From positions 2,789,501 through 2,853,500 of the forward strand of contig NC_064047.1 in assembly GCF_932526225.1 (NCBI RefSeq): 64,000 bases of DNA, given 5' to 3'. The stretch comes from Nematostella vectensis (lineage: Eukaryota > Cnidaria > Anthozoa > Actiniaria > Edwardsiidae). This document shows, in pieces, positions 35,664 through 47,500 of the stretch. The notes beneath the pieces were generated by a model. The model saw only the letters and a list, made by a program, of their open reading frames with translations. It was not told the origin of the DNA and did not search any database. The translations under genes and the position numbers were made by a program. How positions within the stretch are numbered: the first letter of the stretch is position 1; each line of letters starts with the position of its first letter.

Positions 35664-36655
35664 AATGCACCTTTTTTTGTTGTTGTTGTTGCTTTTGTTT
35701 GCTCTTTTATGTTTTTTTTTTCTTTTTTTTTTTTTTTTTTTGGGGGGGGGGGGGGGGGGGGAGAGGGGGAGCACACTGAATTGAATAAGTACATTGAGTT
35801 TTGTCCGAAATTAGGTACCTGTGTGGAGATAAAGATTTATTGAACGCTGATGCCATACGGAAGAGAAGGGGAGGAGAGGGGATATCAAACGGGAGGTAGA
35901 TTTTTTAATTTAACTCCCATTCATCTGAGAAAGCATTCCATCAGGGGCGGATCTAGCTTTTTGCCAAGGGGGGAGGTTTGACCCAAAAATTTTCGTCATA
36001 ATTTTACCGTAACCTGGTAACGATTTTGGAATGAACAGACACAATGGAAACAATAAAAAAGGCAGCCCAAGTTCATAGTTAGCTATGGTTGAGCGACCGA
36101 CAACCCATATTGAAATAGTATTTGATTCCTCTACAACATAACAAAGATCCTATTAGGGGAATTAGCGATCTGTTTTTGCCATGGTCGCGTTCAAAAAAAA
36201 TACGTGAAAGCATGAAATACCAACGCCGAATAGGTGGGTCACATCACTTCGCAATCGAAAGTCGTCAACTTCGACTTGCATAGAATGCCCGTGGTAAGTT
36301 AATCACACAGAATGCCCGTGGTAAGTTAATCACTTAAAACACCCTTTTATCGAGGGAGGCATTTATTCATATTTTTCCTCATAGAGGCTAGTTCTGAACT
36401 CTGAGCTGTTGATGAATCACACGGATCGCACGATCTGTAAATTGTGGCAATCTAGCATTTCCCTGATGGATCAGGAGTCCTTTTGAACTAAGGAACAGAG
36501 GGGTGGAAAATTGCATCTCTTTGTCTGCTCTAGTTGTCGTCAACCAATGTAGTAGGGGTAGCTATTATTGTTTAGTCGGATAATTTCCGCACTCTACTTA
36601 AATTTTAATATCCAACATAGCGACGATTCACCTTCCCTGGTCTTAAAAAAAACAC

Positions 36656-36811
36656 GCGGCGTAGCCAGGATTTTTAACAGGAGGGGGCCCAAAATGCCCT
36701 TTCAAGGCATTTTCTCCTGTATTTTAGATAGTCTCATACATTTACTGTATTTTTGGCTGCTAGAATAGGGGGCCCGGGCCCCCTGGGCCATACCCCCTGG
36801 CTACGCCCCTG
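36656..36811. mobile_element. GGGGCGTAGCCAGG-type MITE, copy 1 of 3
   Basis: The ends GGCGTAGCCAGG and CCTGGCTACGCCCCTG form the terminal repeats, with GGGGGCCC tracts inside. Related copies are 38481-38580 (truncated at its right end) and 45654-45809 (opposite orientation). Such ends are common on hAT-type non-autonomous elements in invertebrates. Confidence 0.75.
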
Positions 36812-37186
36812 AAAACAATAAAGAGCATTCTTGAGAATGCTTTAATGAATCTATCCATACTGGAATTCAAGGGATACTTCCGGTTCAAAATGGTGGCCGC
36901 ATATTATACCCCCTAATTATACAAAGCTGCCACCAACTAACTGCTATCAGGCGTTTTCTAAGACAATATGACATAAGCTTTACAAAAATGAGAATGAGCC
37001 TTATTCACCACAAATGATACCGATAACAATTCTCGGCTCATGGACTATATAGGATAAAAAAATTGCATTTTGATTTATCTAGTTGTTTTTGATTTTGATA
37101 GTTTACTCTGATATCCCTGTAAAGTGATACTACCAACCTACAAGATATGTAGTTGATTTACATGGAAAATAAAAATGTGCCTAGCT

Positions 37187-37192
37187 TTTATT
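37187..37192 (-). terminator. Candidate AMPK beta polyadenylation signal
   Basis: Reads AATAAA on the minus strand, about 820 bp beyond the AMPK beta stop codon. I found no canonical hexamer closer to the stop. Usage is uncertain. Confidence 0.35.
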
Positions 37193-38009
37193 GAGCATTG
37201 CTTTCTGCCACATCAATGCTGATGTTATCTACTCCCTCACCTGGGATTCAGGATTTCGCGTCAAGGCCAGAAAAGAGTTTTTCTCATTATTTAACCAAGT
37301 TCCTCAGTGCCCTTAAAATAAAAACAAATTCAATTGGTTCCAGTGCTAGACTGACCATGGATCCAGGATTTTTTTTTTTTTCAGCTTCTCCATGTGACTG
37401 CTGACTCAGCATTAGAATACAGAAAACGCAGTATGGTCTTGGGTTTAATTCTTAATATTCAATTTTACAATTATGGTTTTGTAATATACATCAAGTGATA
37501 ACCGCGTACACGGTATAACCAAGGCTATAACAAGCTTTATAAAGTGGGGATCTTTTTTAAAACATGCACATTACAATCCTTTTTATAGGAACGTCTAGTT
37601 ATGAGTCGAGGATGGGTTCTTATTTTTGGAGAATTTTAAGGGACCTTGTAAAATAAAATAAAAATCCAAAAAATGCGAGAAAACTTCGGAAGTGTGAAAT
37701 ATGAAATACCAATGCCTGTTTAGTCTCCTACGCGACGTTCTGGGGCCGGTTCCTAGAAGGCCAGATAAGAGTTATCCGTAGATAAATGCTTATCCAACGG
37801 AAAACTCCTTAACAAATCCTATACAACAGATAACTTTTGTCCGTGGACAGCTTTATCCAGCCTTTCAGGAACCGGCCCTGGCTTCTGACACGCAATGCAG
37901 AAAGATATTATTATTTCACTAGCAATCATCTGCTTGATATATACAGACGGCTTGGGATTAATATAGAGCGGTGATTATGTTCTAGAATAGCCTGATAAGA
38001 CAAAAGTTA

Positions 38010-41000
38010 TCAGTCTGGAACTATTGGCTTGTAGAGTAATGTTGTGACAAACTTCTCCCGGTAGCGAAACGTAGCACTAAGCGTCATCACACCATCCTAA
38101 AAAAACAAGGCAGACTTTTATTTATACAATAAATAAAATGAAGACAAGGCAGACTTTTACCAAATATACAATAAATATAATGAAACAAGGTAGACTTTTA
38201 CCAAATATACAATAAATAAAATGAAGACAAGGCAGACTTTCACCAAATATACAATAAATATAATGAAACAAGGTAGACTTTTACCAAATATATTTGGTAT
38301 ATATACAAAAAAATAAATGAAGACAAGGCAGACTTTTACCAATTATACAATAAATATAAGGAAGAAAAGGCAGACTTTTACAAATGATACAAAAAATAAA
38401 ATGAAGAAAAGGCAGACTTTCACCAATTATACAAAAAATAAAATGAAGGAAAGGCAGACGTTTACAACTCTAATATTAGCAGCGTAGCCAGGATTTTTAA
38501 CAGGAGGGGGCCCAAAAGGCCCTTTCAAGGCATTTTCTCCTGTATTTTAGATAATGTCTTATACATTTAATGTATTTTTATCCCTGCGATCCTTCGCACA
38601 GAAAATGTATATTCTACATAAACAGCACACAAGGTGTGAGGTGTGATGCGTACCAATTTATTGGAGATGTAAAAATATACAAATATGTTCATATATAAAC
38701 TAACAGAAAACTGGAGAACAACCCCGTAAAAAAAACGACGCGTTATACAAACTTGTAAGGTCAAGTAAACGACAAATGTAATTAGCTTAATATATAGGCA
38801 TGAATGAACGCACAAGGCACGAATTCGAATGCCCAACACTAACACTCTTATTGTTAATACATGCACCAATAAGGGTGTGTCCCCAGGAGAATATGCTTTT
38901 TCAATTTATGCTATTTCTTTTCTACTAACTTCTCTATTTTCTGGGAAAGCTCTTTGTGGCAACCTTTTCACATATAAACAATTTCATTTGGCAGGAAAGT
39001 GGTTAAACCTCCCAAGCCCTTCCCCTAGCTCCGCTACTGGGTACTGACCTTAATCGACAGTGCATACAAGTGGTTCAAGGACACATAATCCGGTTCTGGT
39101 AAGAGTGAGGGGTCATCATGGTCCACTATGTCCTTATTGAGTATGACATGGAGCAGGTGAGGTGGAAGAATGGGGGGGACACTGGCATTGGTGCCATCAC
39201 GCACGATAACAGGTGTGACATGCGAAGGTATGATCTGGCCGTACGTCCCAGGAGGTGAGCCGGATACTGACTCTGAAAAACACAGAAATAGATAATTATT
39301 GTATACTGCTCGTGTTATGGATGGTGGTAGTAGAAGTGATGTCTGTAGATTGGTGGTAATGGTGGTAATGATGGTGGGTGGTTATGATATTTGTGTAATA
39401 TTACTTGTGATGGTGATGGTAGTGATTATAGTGTTGGTAATATGGGTTATGGTAATGATAGAATATTAATAGTAAACTTGTCAGAGGCAGATCTAGCGGC
39501 GGACCCCCCTTTCTGAAACTCCTGGATTCGCCCCTGCTTGTAACCTGCTTGGTGGTGATGTTAATGGTGATGTTGGGGTCGTAGATGGAAATGGTGAGAT
39601 GTGCTAATCATGACGATAAAGATGATGGTTATATCAAGATGGCAGGGATGGTGACGTTAGAGGTTGGTGGTGGTAGTCATAATGTTGGTAATGGAAATGT
39701 TTAGAGGTGTTGGTGGGACTGATGTTTGTGGTACTGAACTGCTGGTGGTTATGATGAAGAGTAATAATGACAGTAGTAGTGATGGTAGTGGTTTTATGAG
39801 GGGGACAGTTTTTAAAGACATTTGAACAACACCAGTCACCCAAGGGGGGCCTGGAAACTAGCATGACAGTCAAAGGGTTTTGGGTGGATGAAAACCTTGC
39901 CTCAGGAAAAGATTTTGTGATTCTCAAATCCATATTTATAGCTGAGCTACTGTCATGTTTGGACGTTAGCTGAGTTCATGGCTAAGGGTAAAAATCATTT
40001 CATATACTCTTGGATTCCTCAAGAGTTTGCAATTAGGTTAAAATTTTAAGAAATAAAATGTTGGATTGTGGGCTTACTTATAGATCCAGAGTTTATGCTC
40101 AAGTTTGCGTCTGTGTCCAGGGCATCAAAAACATCCATGTCAGTCTTACGCACTGAGATCACATTATTACGCCCTCCAAAGTTATCATTTGTGGTAGGCT
40201 GCAAAGGAAGGAAATAACAAGGCATATAAGTGTTTAGTCGATTTACTTGATGTTTTGCTTAGATTTTTCAATTCATAATAAAATACCACTTTTTGCAGTG
40301 AAAAACAGGGGCACAAGATGTGCCCTGTGCCAACCTGGCTATGTCTAACATTGCTCCTTATACCCCTGGCTATGTCTAACATTGCTCCTTATACCCCTGG
40401 CTATGTCTAACATTGCTCCTTGTACCCCTGGCTATGTCTAACATTGCTCCTTGTACCCCTGGCTATGTCTAACATTGCTCCTTATAGAGCAGTTTTGTTA
40501 GTTGGTTTCAATTCTGGAAAAAAGATGTCCTTCTGTGAGCTTTAAATAGCAGTCATGATAATACCCCATGTTCTGTATTCCAGAACAATTCATACTTCTG
40601 TATGGCTATAATTCTAAATAAGCTTTGCCTATTTTTCTTATCTTTCTTTCCTTTCCTTCTCTTTTGTTCATTTCTTTTGTGCCTAAACTAGCAAGTTCCA
40701 CCCCCCAATATTTCGAAAATTTTAAGGTTATAACCAGATGGGGCGGGGCTGTGCCCCCCAATATTTTCTTAATGTTTCTGTAACGAGGTCTGCTTGTCAC
40801 TGCTAGCAGATAAGGAACCATATATTGTATACAACCATTTTAAATTACGTTGTCAGCACAAATAGGCAAATGGCAATTGAGAAATGGCAGTGCTACCATC
40901 CAAAATTACCAAGGGACCTCTCATATTTTACTGAGAGCAGGAAAATGTGAATAACTTGTTTGATTAGTCTAATTACTTTTTACTCTTATGGGTAATTATA

Positions 41001-43602
41001 CCTATACAAGCCACAATTTGTTTTATGACTACCTTTTGCCATTCGCCATTTGCACCGACAACCTAAATTGAAATAGGTGTATGTACTGATTGTAAATCCA
41101 ATACATACCATGATTTTGGTGAAATTCAGCCCTCATTTCCCCGGCATCCCACAGGCTGTACCTACCCCGTTAGGGTCATGCACCCAACGCCCATCCACAC
41201 AGAACTTGTACTCGTGATCACCCTCCGGGAGCTCAATGATAGCCGTGAACTCATTATTACTGAAAATATATTATAAGAAATATCAATGATAGCTGTGAAC
41301 TTATCACTAAAATGTGTAAATAATAAGGAATCTAACTTTCTTCAATGTGTTGAACTATAATTAACACATGCAGTGGTTTTAGCCATAAATCCTGAAGGCA
41401 TGGGGTTGAGTGGGTTTCAGTGTACTATGCAATAAAGCAAGACCTCTACCCAACAAATAAAGAATGCCTTGTACAATTAGCATACCTATAGTTCATGGGG
41501 ATTCTTGTTTTCCAGTCATTGAAACTGCCAGACAAAAGCACCTTGCGACCACCATTCTCCCATCTTATGACAGTAGGAATTGTCATCTTTTTGGGCGGCA
41601 CAACCTCAACCAAGTCATCGTCAAATATGAATTCTTTGGTGGGTGGCTTTACTGCCTTCTCATGTGCTGAAATAATTGTTGTGGTTTGAAATGCTTCTTG
41701 GTTTGAAATTGTTAAAACCAGTTTGAAAAAAATTCAAACCAAGAAGCATTTCAAACCACAACAAATGTGGCATAGTTTGAATTTTTTTCAAACTGGTTTT
41801 AACAATTTCAAACCAAGAAGCATTTCAAACCACAACATAATCAAAACGTTTATTCATTCCGTTTCTTTTTTTTGTTTGTTTTATCAAAACAAATAATTGG
41901 AAACTACTAAATGAATCAACTTAAAGTTCCAAAAGTAGAGTACCAAGTACAATGAACAACCGTAATATATGTTGAATAAATTTTTAATGAATGTTGAATA
42001 AATTTAATGGATGCTGGATCAGTGCAATAGAACAAATTTAGTTGACTTTCCAAATTCTGGGTATGATCATACTACAGTAAATAAAGTACAGACTGAAAGT
42101 GTTTTAACATTCCTCGCGTGGATTCGGCATGGATTCTATGTGGATTTTGCGTGGATTCTGAGTCCACTCAGTTTGTCCAAGCACCTCTGTGGGATCCAAG
42201 CACTAAAATCTATGCAGTAGTTTTGCTCATTAAAAGATCAAGTGTACATTTTATCTGGAATGATGTTACAATCGATAAATATAAGATAAATAAAGGTGCT
42301 ACGAAACATCAAGTTTACGAAGTTCGCTTAACTTTACACAGATACATCTGCAGACCAGAGAGGACAAATAAAACCAAAAGATATATAAATCCATACACAC
42401 ATCCCCAGTGATATTGAAGCATTAAAAAAGATTTCTAGCAGAGAAGAGATGATTTTAGAGCCAACGAAAAGACAACATGGCGGAGTCGCGATCTCCCCCA
42501 TTGAAGGTGTAAATACACACAAATCAATCTGTATTGCTAAAACAATTCAAAATCGTCTTATCCCAAAAAAAGCAATTGTTAGGGATGGCAAATAGTCACT
42601 AGAACTATTGATTTTCTTGCCAAATTTTAAGGCATCTCGAGATTTTCACTTCTTGTTCACAGTTCTTTACAACAAGGCAAGATCTCTTTTTCTCAGATTT
42701 TCAAAATAGCCTTCTTCACATCTGCAAAATTTCTCAGATTGGCCGATGGCCACCCCTTTAGTTTTGCTCTTGGTTCTAGCACAGGTGGCCCAAGTTCATT
42801 TTAAGTACAATCTATCTACTGTTTTGATGGGGATATGCAGTAGTTTTACAGTGTTTATATGGGTTCGTATAAGCGTCATCGATAAACTTGCTAAATCGCT
42901 TAAATCACTACAGAGCTCCAGAAAACAGTGTAAAAGAAGAAGTATAAGCCTTAACTGAACTTGTGCTGTTGTTATTTTTCGATTTGGAAGCCTAAAAGTT
43001 GGAACAAAGTGACTCCCTCTTACCAGAGGGAAAGGCACCAAGCTGATTTTTCGAACAAACGAACACAAGACGTAGTATCCACTCCATCCACAATCTTTTT
43101 ATGCCAAACAGTCCGCCCTGCATGTATCTACCCAGAAAAACCCTTTCGATTAGGAGAATCCATCGAAAACCCTGGGAATTTCGCAAACGTTGTTCTCGAA
43201 AGTTTTGCGAACAGTGTCCCTATGTTCGTGAGCGGTATTGTAAGACTTATACTTTATTTTACACTGTTTTCTGGAACTCTGAAGTGATTTAAGCAATTTA
43301 GCAAGTTTATCGATGACGCTTATACGAACCCATATAAACACTGAAAAACTACTGCATATCCCCATCAAAACAGTAGATAGATTGTACTTATAATGAACTT
43401 GGGCCGCCTGTGGTTCTAGCGACAGAATAATGGCGCAGTATTTGGGCATTTGATGGACATTATTAAATACATTTTCCAATATACCTGCTAGTGCTTGTTT
43501 GCATTCTTCTTCACTTGGAAACGGTTTCTGTCCTGCCTCAAACACCAGTGTAGAGGACGAGTCTGACTTTAGAGCATCTTTCTTGCCTGATGTGTTCCCC
43601 AT
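38010..43602 (-). CDS. PRKAB1: 5'-AMP-activated protein kinase beta subunit
   Basis: Coding exons, 5' to 3' on the minus strand: 43485-43602, 41486-41666, 41166-41259, 40078-40198, 39049-39272, 38010-38096. All phases agree, giving 274 residues (human beta1/2 are about 270). The protein starts MGNTSGKK, an N-myristoylation consensus. The CBM48 glycogen-binding module spans about 69-131, with tryptophans 75 and 125 at the sugar-contact positions (VIRWENGG, VDGRWVHDP). The C-terminal domain binding alpha and gamma runs from about 180 to DGVMTLSATFRYREKFVTTL and the terminal YKPIVPD. The protein scaffolds the AMPK heterotrimer and targets it to glycogen and membranes. The usual beta1 Ser108 segment is not conserved after SGSFNDW. 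The symbol is given as the beta family; beta1 versus beta2 cannot be decided outside vertebrates. Its start is head to head with a P450 910 bp away. Confidence 0.96.
38101..38465. repeat. 39-42 bp minisatellite at the AMPK beta last-exon acceptor
   Basis: About nine units of the type AAGGCAGACTTTTACCAAAT followed by ATACAATAAATAAAATGAAG. The array begins only about 4 bp upstream (minus sense) of the acceptor of exon 38010-38096. In sense orientation each unit gives a T-rich tract beginning GTCTGCCTTGTCTTC, very close to the real polypyrimidine tract. Confidence 0.88.
38481..38580. mobile_element. GGGGCGTAGCCAGG-type MITE, copy 2 (truncated)
   Basis: Matches 36656-36740 closely from GCGTAGCCAGGATTTTTAAC to CATTTACTGTATTTTT-like sequence, but lacks the right end. 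In AMPK beta intron 5. Confidence 0.7.
40334..40488. repeat. 31-bp tandem repeat in AMPK beta intron 4
   Basis: Five copies of CTGGCTATGTCTAACATTGC plus TCCTTATACCC, almost identical, with A/G variation in TTATACC/TTGTACC. No other structure is seen. Confidence 0.9.
41678..41837. repeat. Near-perfect 160-bp palindrome in AMPK beta intron 1
   Basis: The 63-bp arms 41678-41740 and 41775-41837 are exact or nearly exact reverse complements (TGTTGTGGTTTGAAATGCTT to AAGCATTTCAAACCACAACA). The 34-bp spacer repeats the arm's end (AAGCATTTCAAACCACAACA), giving a third copy. It lies 12 bp upstream (minus sense) of the exon 2 acceptor at 41667. It could form a large hairpin next to the splice site. Confidence 0.9.
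42781..43410. repeat. Inverted duplication (about 176-bp arms) in AMPK beta intron 1
   Basis: Arms 42781-42956 and about 43236-43410 are inverted copies at roughly 90% identity by eye, sharing TCTACTGTTTTGATGGGGAT and TATATGGGTTCGTATAAGCG. The spacer is about 280 bp. Each arm, read in the matching direction, keeps an open frame for the same peptide (LSTVLMGICSSF, then FIWVRISVIDKLAK). The distal arm lies just inside intron 1, about 75 bp from the exon 1 donor. Confidence 0.8.
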
Positions 43603-44511
43603 CTTTTATGCAATCATGTACCGTGACACCAGTTCAGATAAGAACACAGCTAAAGCAAAACATCAGAAAACTTAAACACAAACAACGTTGACTGCCGAAT
43701 ATGCATTACAATGTGTGCTTATGTCTGAAAACTTAGTGGTTTTTATTCCCGAAATATCATAACGTAAATTGAAAGTAACATAATAACAAAAAACGAGCTA
43801 ATTAGATTTTTGTCCTTATCTAGAACAGTAAACTTTAGCAGAACGTAAAGAAGACTGCATCAAAATCTATCATTAACGACAATTTCAAATACTGAGCCTT
43901 AAAACTTTCAAGGGAAGCAATTAATTCAGCTGTTTTACAGCGTAAACAACCTTAATGCTGGGTATGATTGATCACAAACTGCCAATAGTTATTTGCAAAT
44001 GAGTAATCTGCAAATCTTAAAGTCTGCCAGGTCAACTTACCTCGTAGGCTGTTCGCACAATGACACAGATATCTCAAGTTTTATTTCGCTTCATCTTAGT
44101 GGCACTTTCTAATCCGCCATCTTGTTTACCTCGCGCTAGGATTTCTGGGATAGCACAGGGACCCCGCAACGGATGCTCTTTGTTTTTTTCCAAAGCCTTT
44201 CTGCCTTCTGAGATGGTCTGAGATTGATTTGTTTTCTGTGGATAGAAACTATCCAGCACTCCCGAAACATTGTTTTAAAAGAAAATAGCCAAAATAGCAA
44301 AATGGCCACAGGAAAATTTTCAAAAACATTTGAATTTTGGTTTGTGCGCCCGCAAAGTATGCTGGATCTTGTAACTCAGCACAGACTTGATAATACCAAA
44401 TATGGAAGTGGAGACCAAAATAAACGAAGATGTCATTCGAAAGGATAAAAGCAACTTGTAACTGTACCAGCTAGTGTTAGCCTGGATTTTACCCGTAGAT
44501 CAGGCCAAGTC
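43603..44511. promoter_or_regulatory. Head-to-head promoter region, AMPK beta (-) and P450-A (+)
   Basis: The 909 bp between the two start codons must hold both 5' UTRs. The last about 100 bp (44409-44511) are nearly identical to 59112-59217 upstream of the second P450. No convincing TATA box is seen at a usual distance from either start. Confidence 0.5.
44409..44511 (+). promoter_or_regulatory. Conserved P450 upstream block (5' UTR/proximal promoter), copy A
   Basis: GACCAAAATAAACGAAGATG, TCATTCGAA, CTTGTAACTGTACCAGCTAG and GATCAGGCCAAGTC are shared with 59112-59217 in the same order and spacing, ending at both ATGs. Similarity stops upstream, so the duplication breakpoint lies near 44405 / 59108. 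Confidence 0.8.
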
Positions 44512-47500
44512 ATGGCTATCCTAGCCTCTGTGATAGCATTTGTATCGACAAATGCGCTATCTTTGGTCTTAGCGCTAAGTATTTGTGTGATACTTTATGC
44601 TTATTTTGTGTATCCCTATCTCCGTTCAACGATGATAGCAACAACAGGCGATCTGCCTGGTCCAACGGCGTTACCATTTATTGCCCATTTGCATGACTTG
44701 ATTCGGCACAAAGGACAGATTCTCAAGCAGTTTCAAGAGTACCGTAAGAAGTATGGCAGACTTTACGCCATGTTTCTTGTTGGTAAGAAGCCCTGTGTGG
44801 TTGTGGCGGATCCCGAGATTGTCAAGCATATTATGGTGAAAGAATTTAGCTCTTTTCGGGATAGACCGGTGAGTTAATGCTGTTTGAAATCAATACTGGC
44901 AATTGTGAAAGGAAAAAAGCAACATTCAAACAGAACGTAAGAGATAATTTGCCCCAACCCCACCCACCCTCTCCCTTGAAGCCATGGTTAAATGACATTT
45001 GTAGCTATAAACAAGGGAGCACAGCAGAATGTGTTCCCATTTAACGCGCGATTGATATTATTACGAAAATAAACCGATTAGTTATGCAACACCTCATGTG
45101 TGTTTGTTTTGTAAGGGGAGTCATCAGTTGCGCTGTTAAGGGTGTTGTGCTCGCATTACAAAGTGGATTATGTTTGTCCACAGGGTCTTCGTTCGTTTCA
45201 TTGGTTATAGACCGCCCGAAGACAGTGGATACTCGTAGTGTCTGCATGAAGTGCCGACTAAAGATGCACAAAGTGCATCGCGAGCCTCAGGGAGGCGAGA
45301 AAAAGAAAATAAGAGTTACAGTTTCACTCCCCATCACTTCTACTGTAACTCTCTATCCTTGGAAAGGATTCTGGCGCATTATACAAACAAAGACCCTGTT
45401 GACAAACATAATCCACTTCATAATCCTAGCCCTACACCCCCAAAAGCGCAACTGATATCTCCCCTTACCAAACAAACACACATGATGTATTTATGTTCGT
45501 AATAATATCAATCGCGCATTAAAATAGGAATACATTTGCTGTGCTCTCTTGCTTTAGACACTTCTGACGTGGCTGGGATGGGGGGAGGGAGGCATCATTG
45601 TCATTTATTTTAAATTCAGACTCTTCTCAGGGTAACTGCCATGCCAGCCTCTCCAGGGGCTTAGCCAAGGGAGGCGCTAGAGAGACCCATGCCCCCCCTC
45701 TAGCAGCTAAAGATACAGTAAATGTATGGGACATCATTTGAAAAGGGAGAAAATGCCTTACAATGGTCTTTTGGCCCCCCTCCATTTAAAAATCCTGGCT
45801 ACGCCCCTACTATATGCAAATTTATGATAAAACCTGGTTATGGACCTGCTGTGGGTATTTCTTGTTACTGAAAGCAAATTCGTATAAGTATTTCTTTAAA
45901 TCATCAGTCATTTGTCATGGAGCAACCAGAGCCATTTGACAGCATGATGACAATTGCCAAGTATGAAAAATGGCATCGCATCCGCAACACTTTATCACCC
46001 GCCTTCAGTGCCCATAAGATGAAGCTCATGGTACCTTTGATCAACTCTTCGTGCGATGTGCTTATAAACAAGCTAACTAAGGTTGCTGAAAGTGGAGAGT
46101 CATTTTTCACCCATAAGTAAGTGTATGCAATTGTATTAAAGAAACTTTATTGTTCCACTTAATCAAACAAGCTCATATATTGTTGACATAGAGTTTTATT
46201 CATCAGCCAAAAAGTGCTTAAGCCTATGAAGGGAAGCTGAATTGTATAGTGTATAATATATGCGTGTACCCTGCGCACCCCCTGTGTACACGCCTGAGCT
46301 GAAATCTGGGTTGTGTTTATATTATAAAAGATCATAATTGCATATTATTTTTTAGAGTGCTAGGGTGGATCCACTGTAGATGTTTTAACCCCTATTTTTA
46401 GGAAATTCTGGTACATTTTCTGTTTTATCCACCCTGCTTTTACAAGTCTTGATCGGGATTTGGCTTTATAAAGAATTAAACGATTTTCCCCTTTCCATTT
46501 CCTTAGGTTTCATCAGGGTCTAACCATGGACACTATCCTAAAAACAGCTTTTGGAATCCAGTCGGAGGCGCAGACTAATTACGATGATCCAGCCTTCAAA
46601 GCAGCAAGAAAGTCTCTTAGTACTTCAACAACACGCAGAGTTATCGTGACACTTTTATTTCTCATGCCTTTCAAAAATTACATCTTTAAAGCCTTTCCAT
46701 CACTTGTCATTGGCAACTTTGAGGGCTTACTGGAGATGACAAAGATGATTGTTGAAGTGAAAAAATCAAATCTACATAATGAGGCGAAGGTATGTGAATT
46801 ATGAAGATAAATAAGGTTTAAATAAGGTTACACTCATACATAAATTTATTGAAGCGCCCTGTACATGACCCGAAATGATCCAAGGACCATCCCAGGACCC
46901 GAAATGTTCCCCAAAAGTACCCCAATTGATCCCAGGACCCGAAACGATACTAAGGGATCCCCAAAAAATGAACCCCAAGGAATTGTGGTATGGAAAGCAG
47001 AACAAATACTTGCAATTCTTTAAGCATAAATAACAGCGACTCAATTTCTAAACAACGTGACTTTAAAACTTAAATTCCAATACAATACTTCTTTTTATTA
47101 CATTTCCCAGGCGGTAAACCCATAAACAGAGTCCAAAACAAATACACAACTTTTAATTGATACTAAAAGGAATACAACATAAACATAGCACAGCCTTGCT
47201 CAGAACAACCAAACTGTTGAGCTTCCATCACACTCTAAACATTTGCAGTTCTGACACATGACTCTGACACTATAAATCTCATTTCTAGTAAACATCACCC
47301 CAAAAAATCTATATTCATTTGACAACAACCAAACGTGTAATTCACCAAGAAATAGCGATGATTTACCGACCCATTTTAGGCAGCCGGTTTGGCCGAGAAA
47401 ATGGAATGATAAAAGTTTATGCACTCAAACAACCCTTTTACTACCGTTAACAGATGTGGCTTTTGTTGAAAGCAATATTATGTGAGTTTTGAATTTCCTC

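Larger units (their letters stand above)
34286..37186. other. Convergent intergenic region between SDR (+) and AMPK beta (-)
   Basis: No host gene is seen apart from 3' UTR sequence. It holds the Penelope-type fragment, a (T)n(G)n tract near 35717-35761, and element ends such as CAGGGGCGGATCTAGC at 35943. A tRNA-T-arm-like GGTTCGATTCTCG lies on the minus strand near 34895-34915. Confidence 0.5.

Noticed and set aside
39482..39538. 58-bp segment with CAGAGGCAGATCTAG and CTGGATTCGCCCCTG ends
   Set aside because: Might be a very short MITE relative, but too short and unflanked to support.
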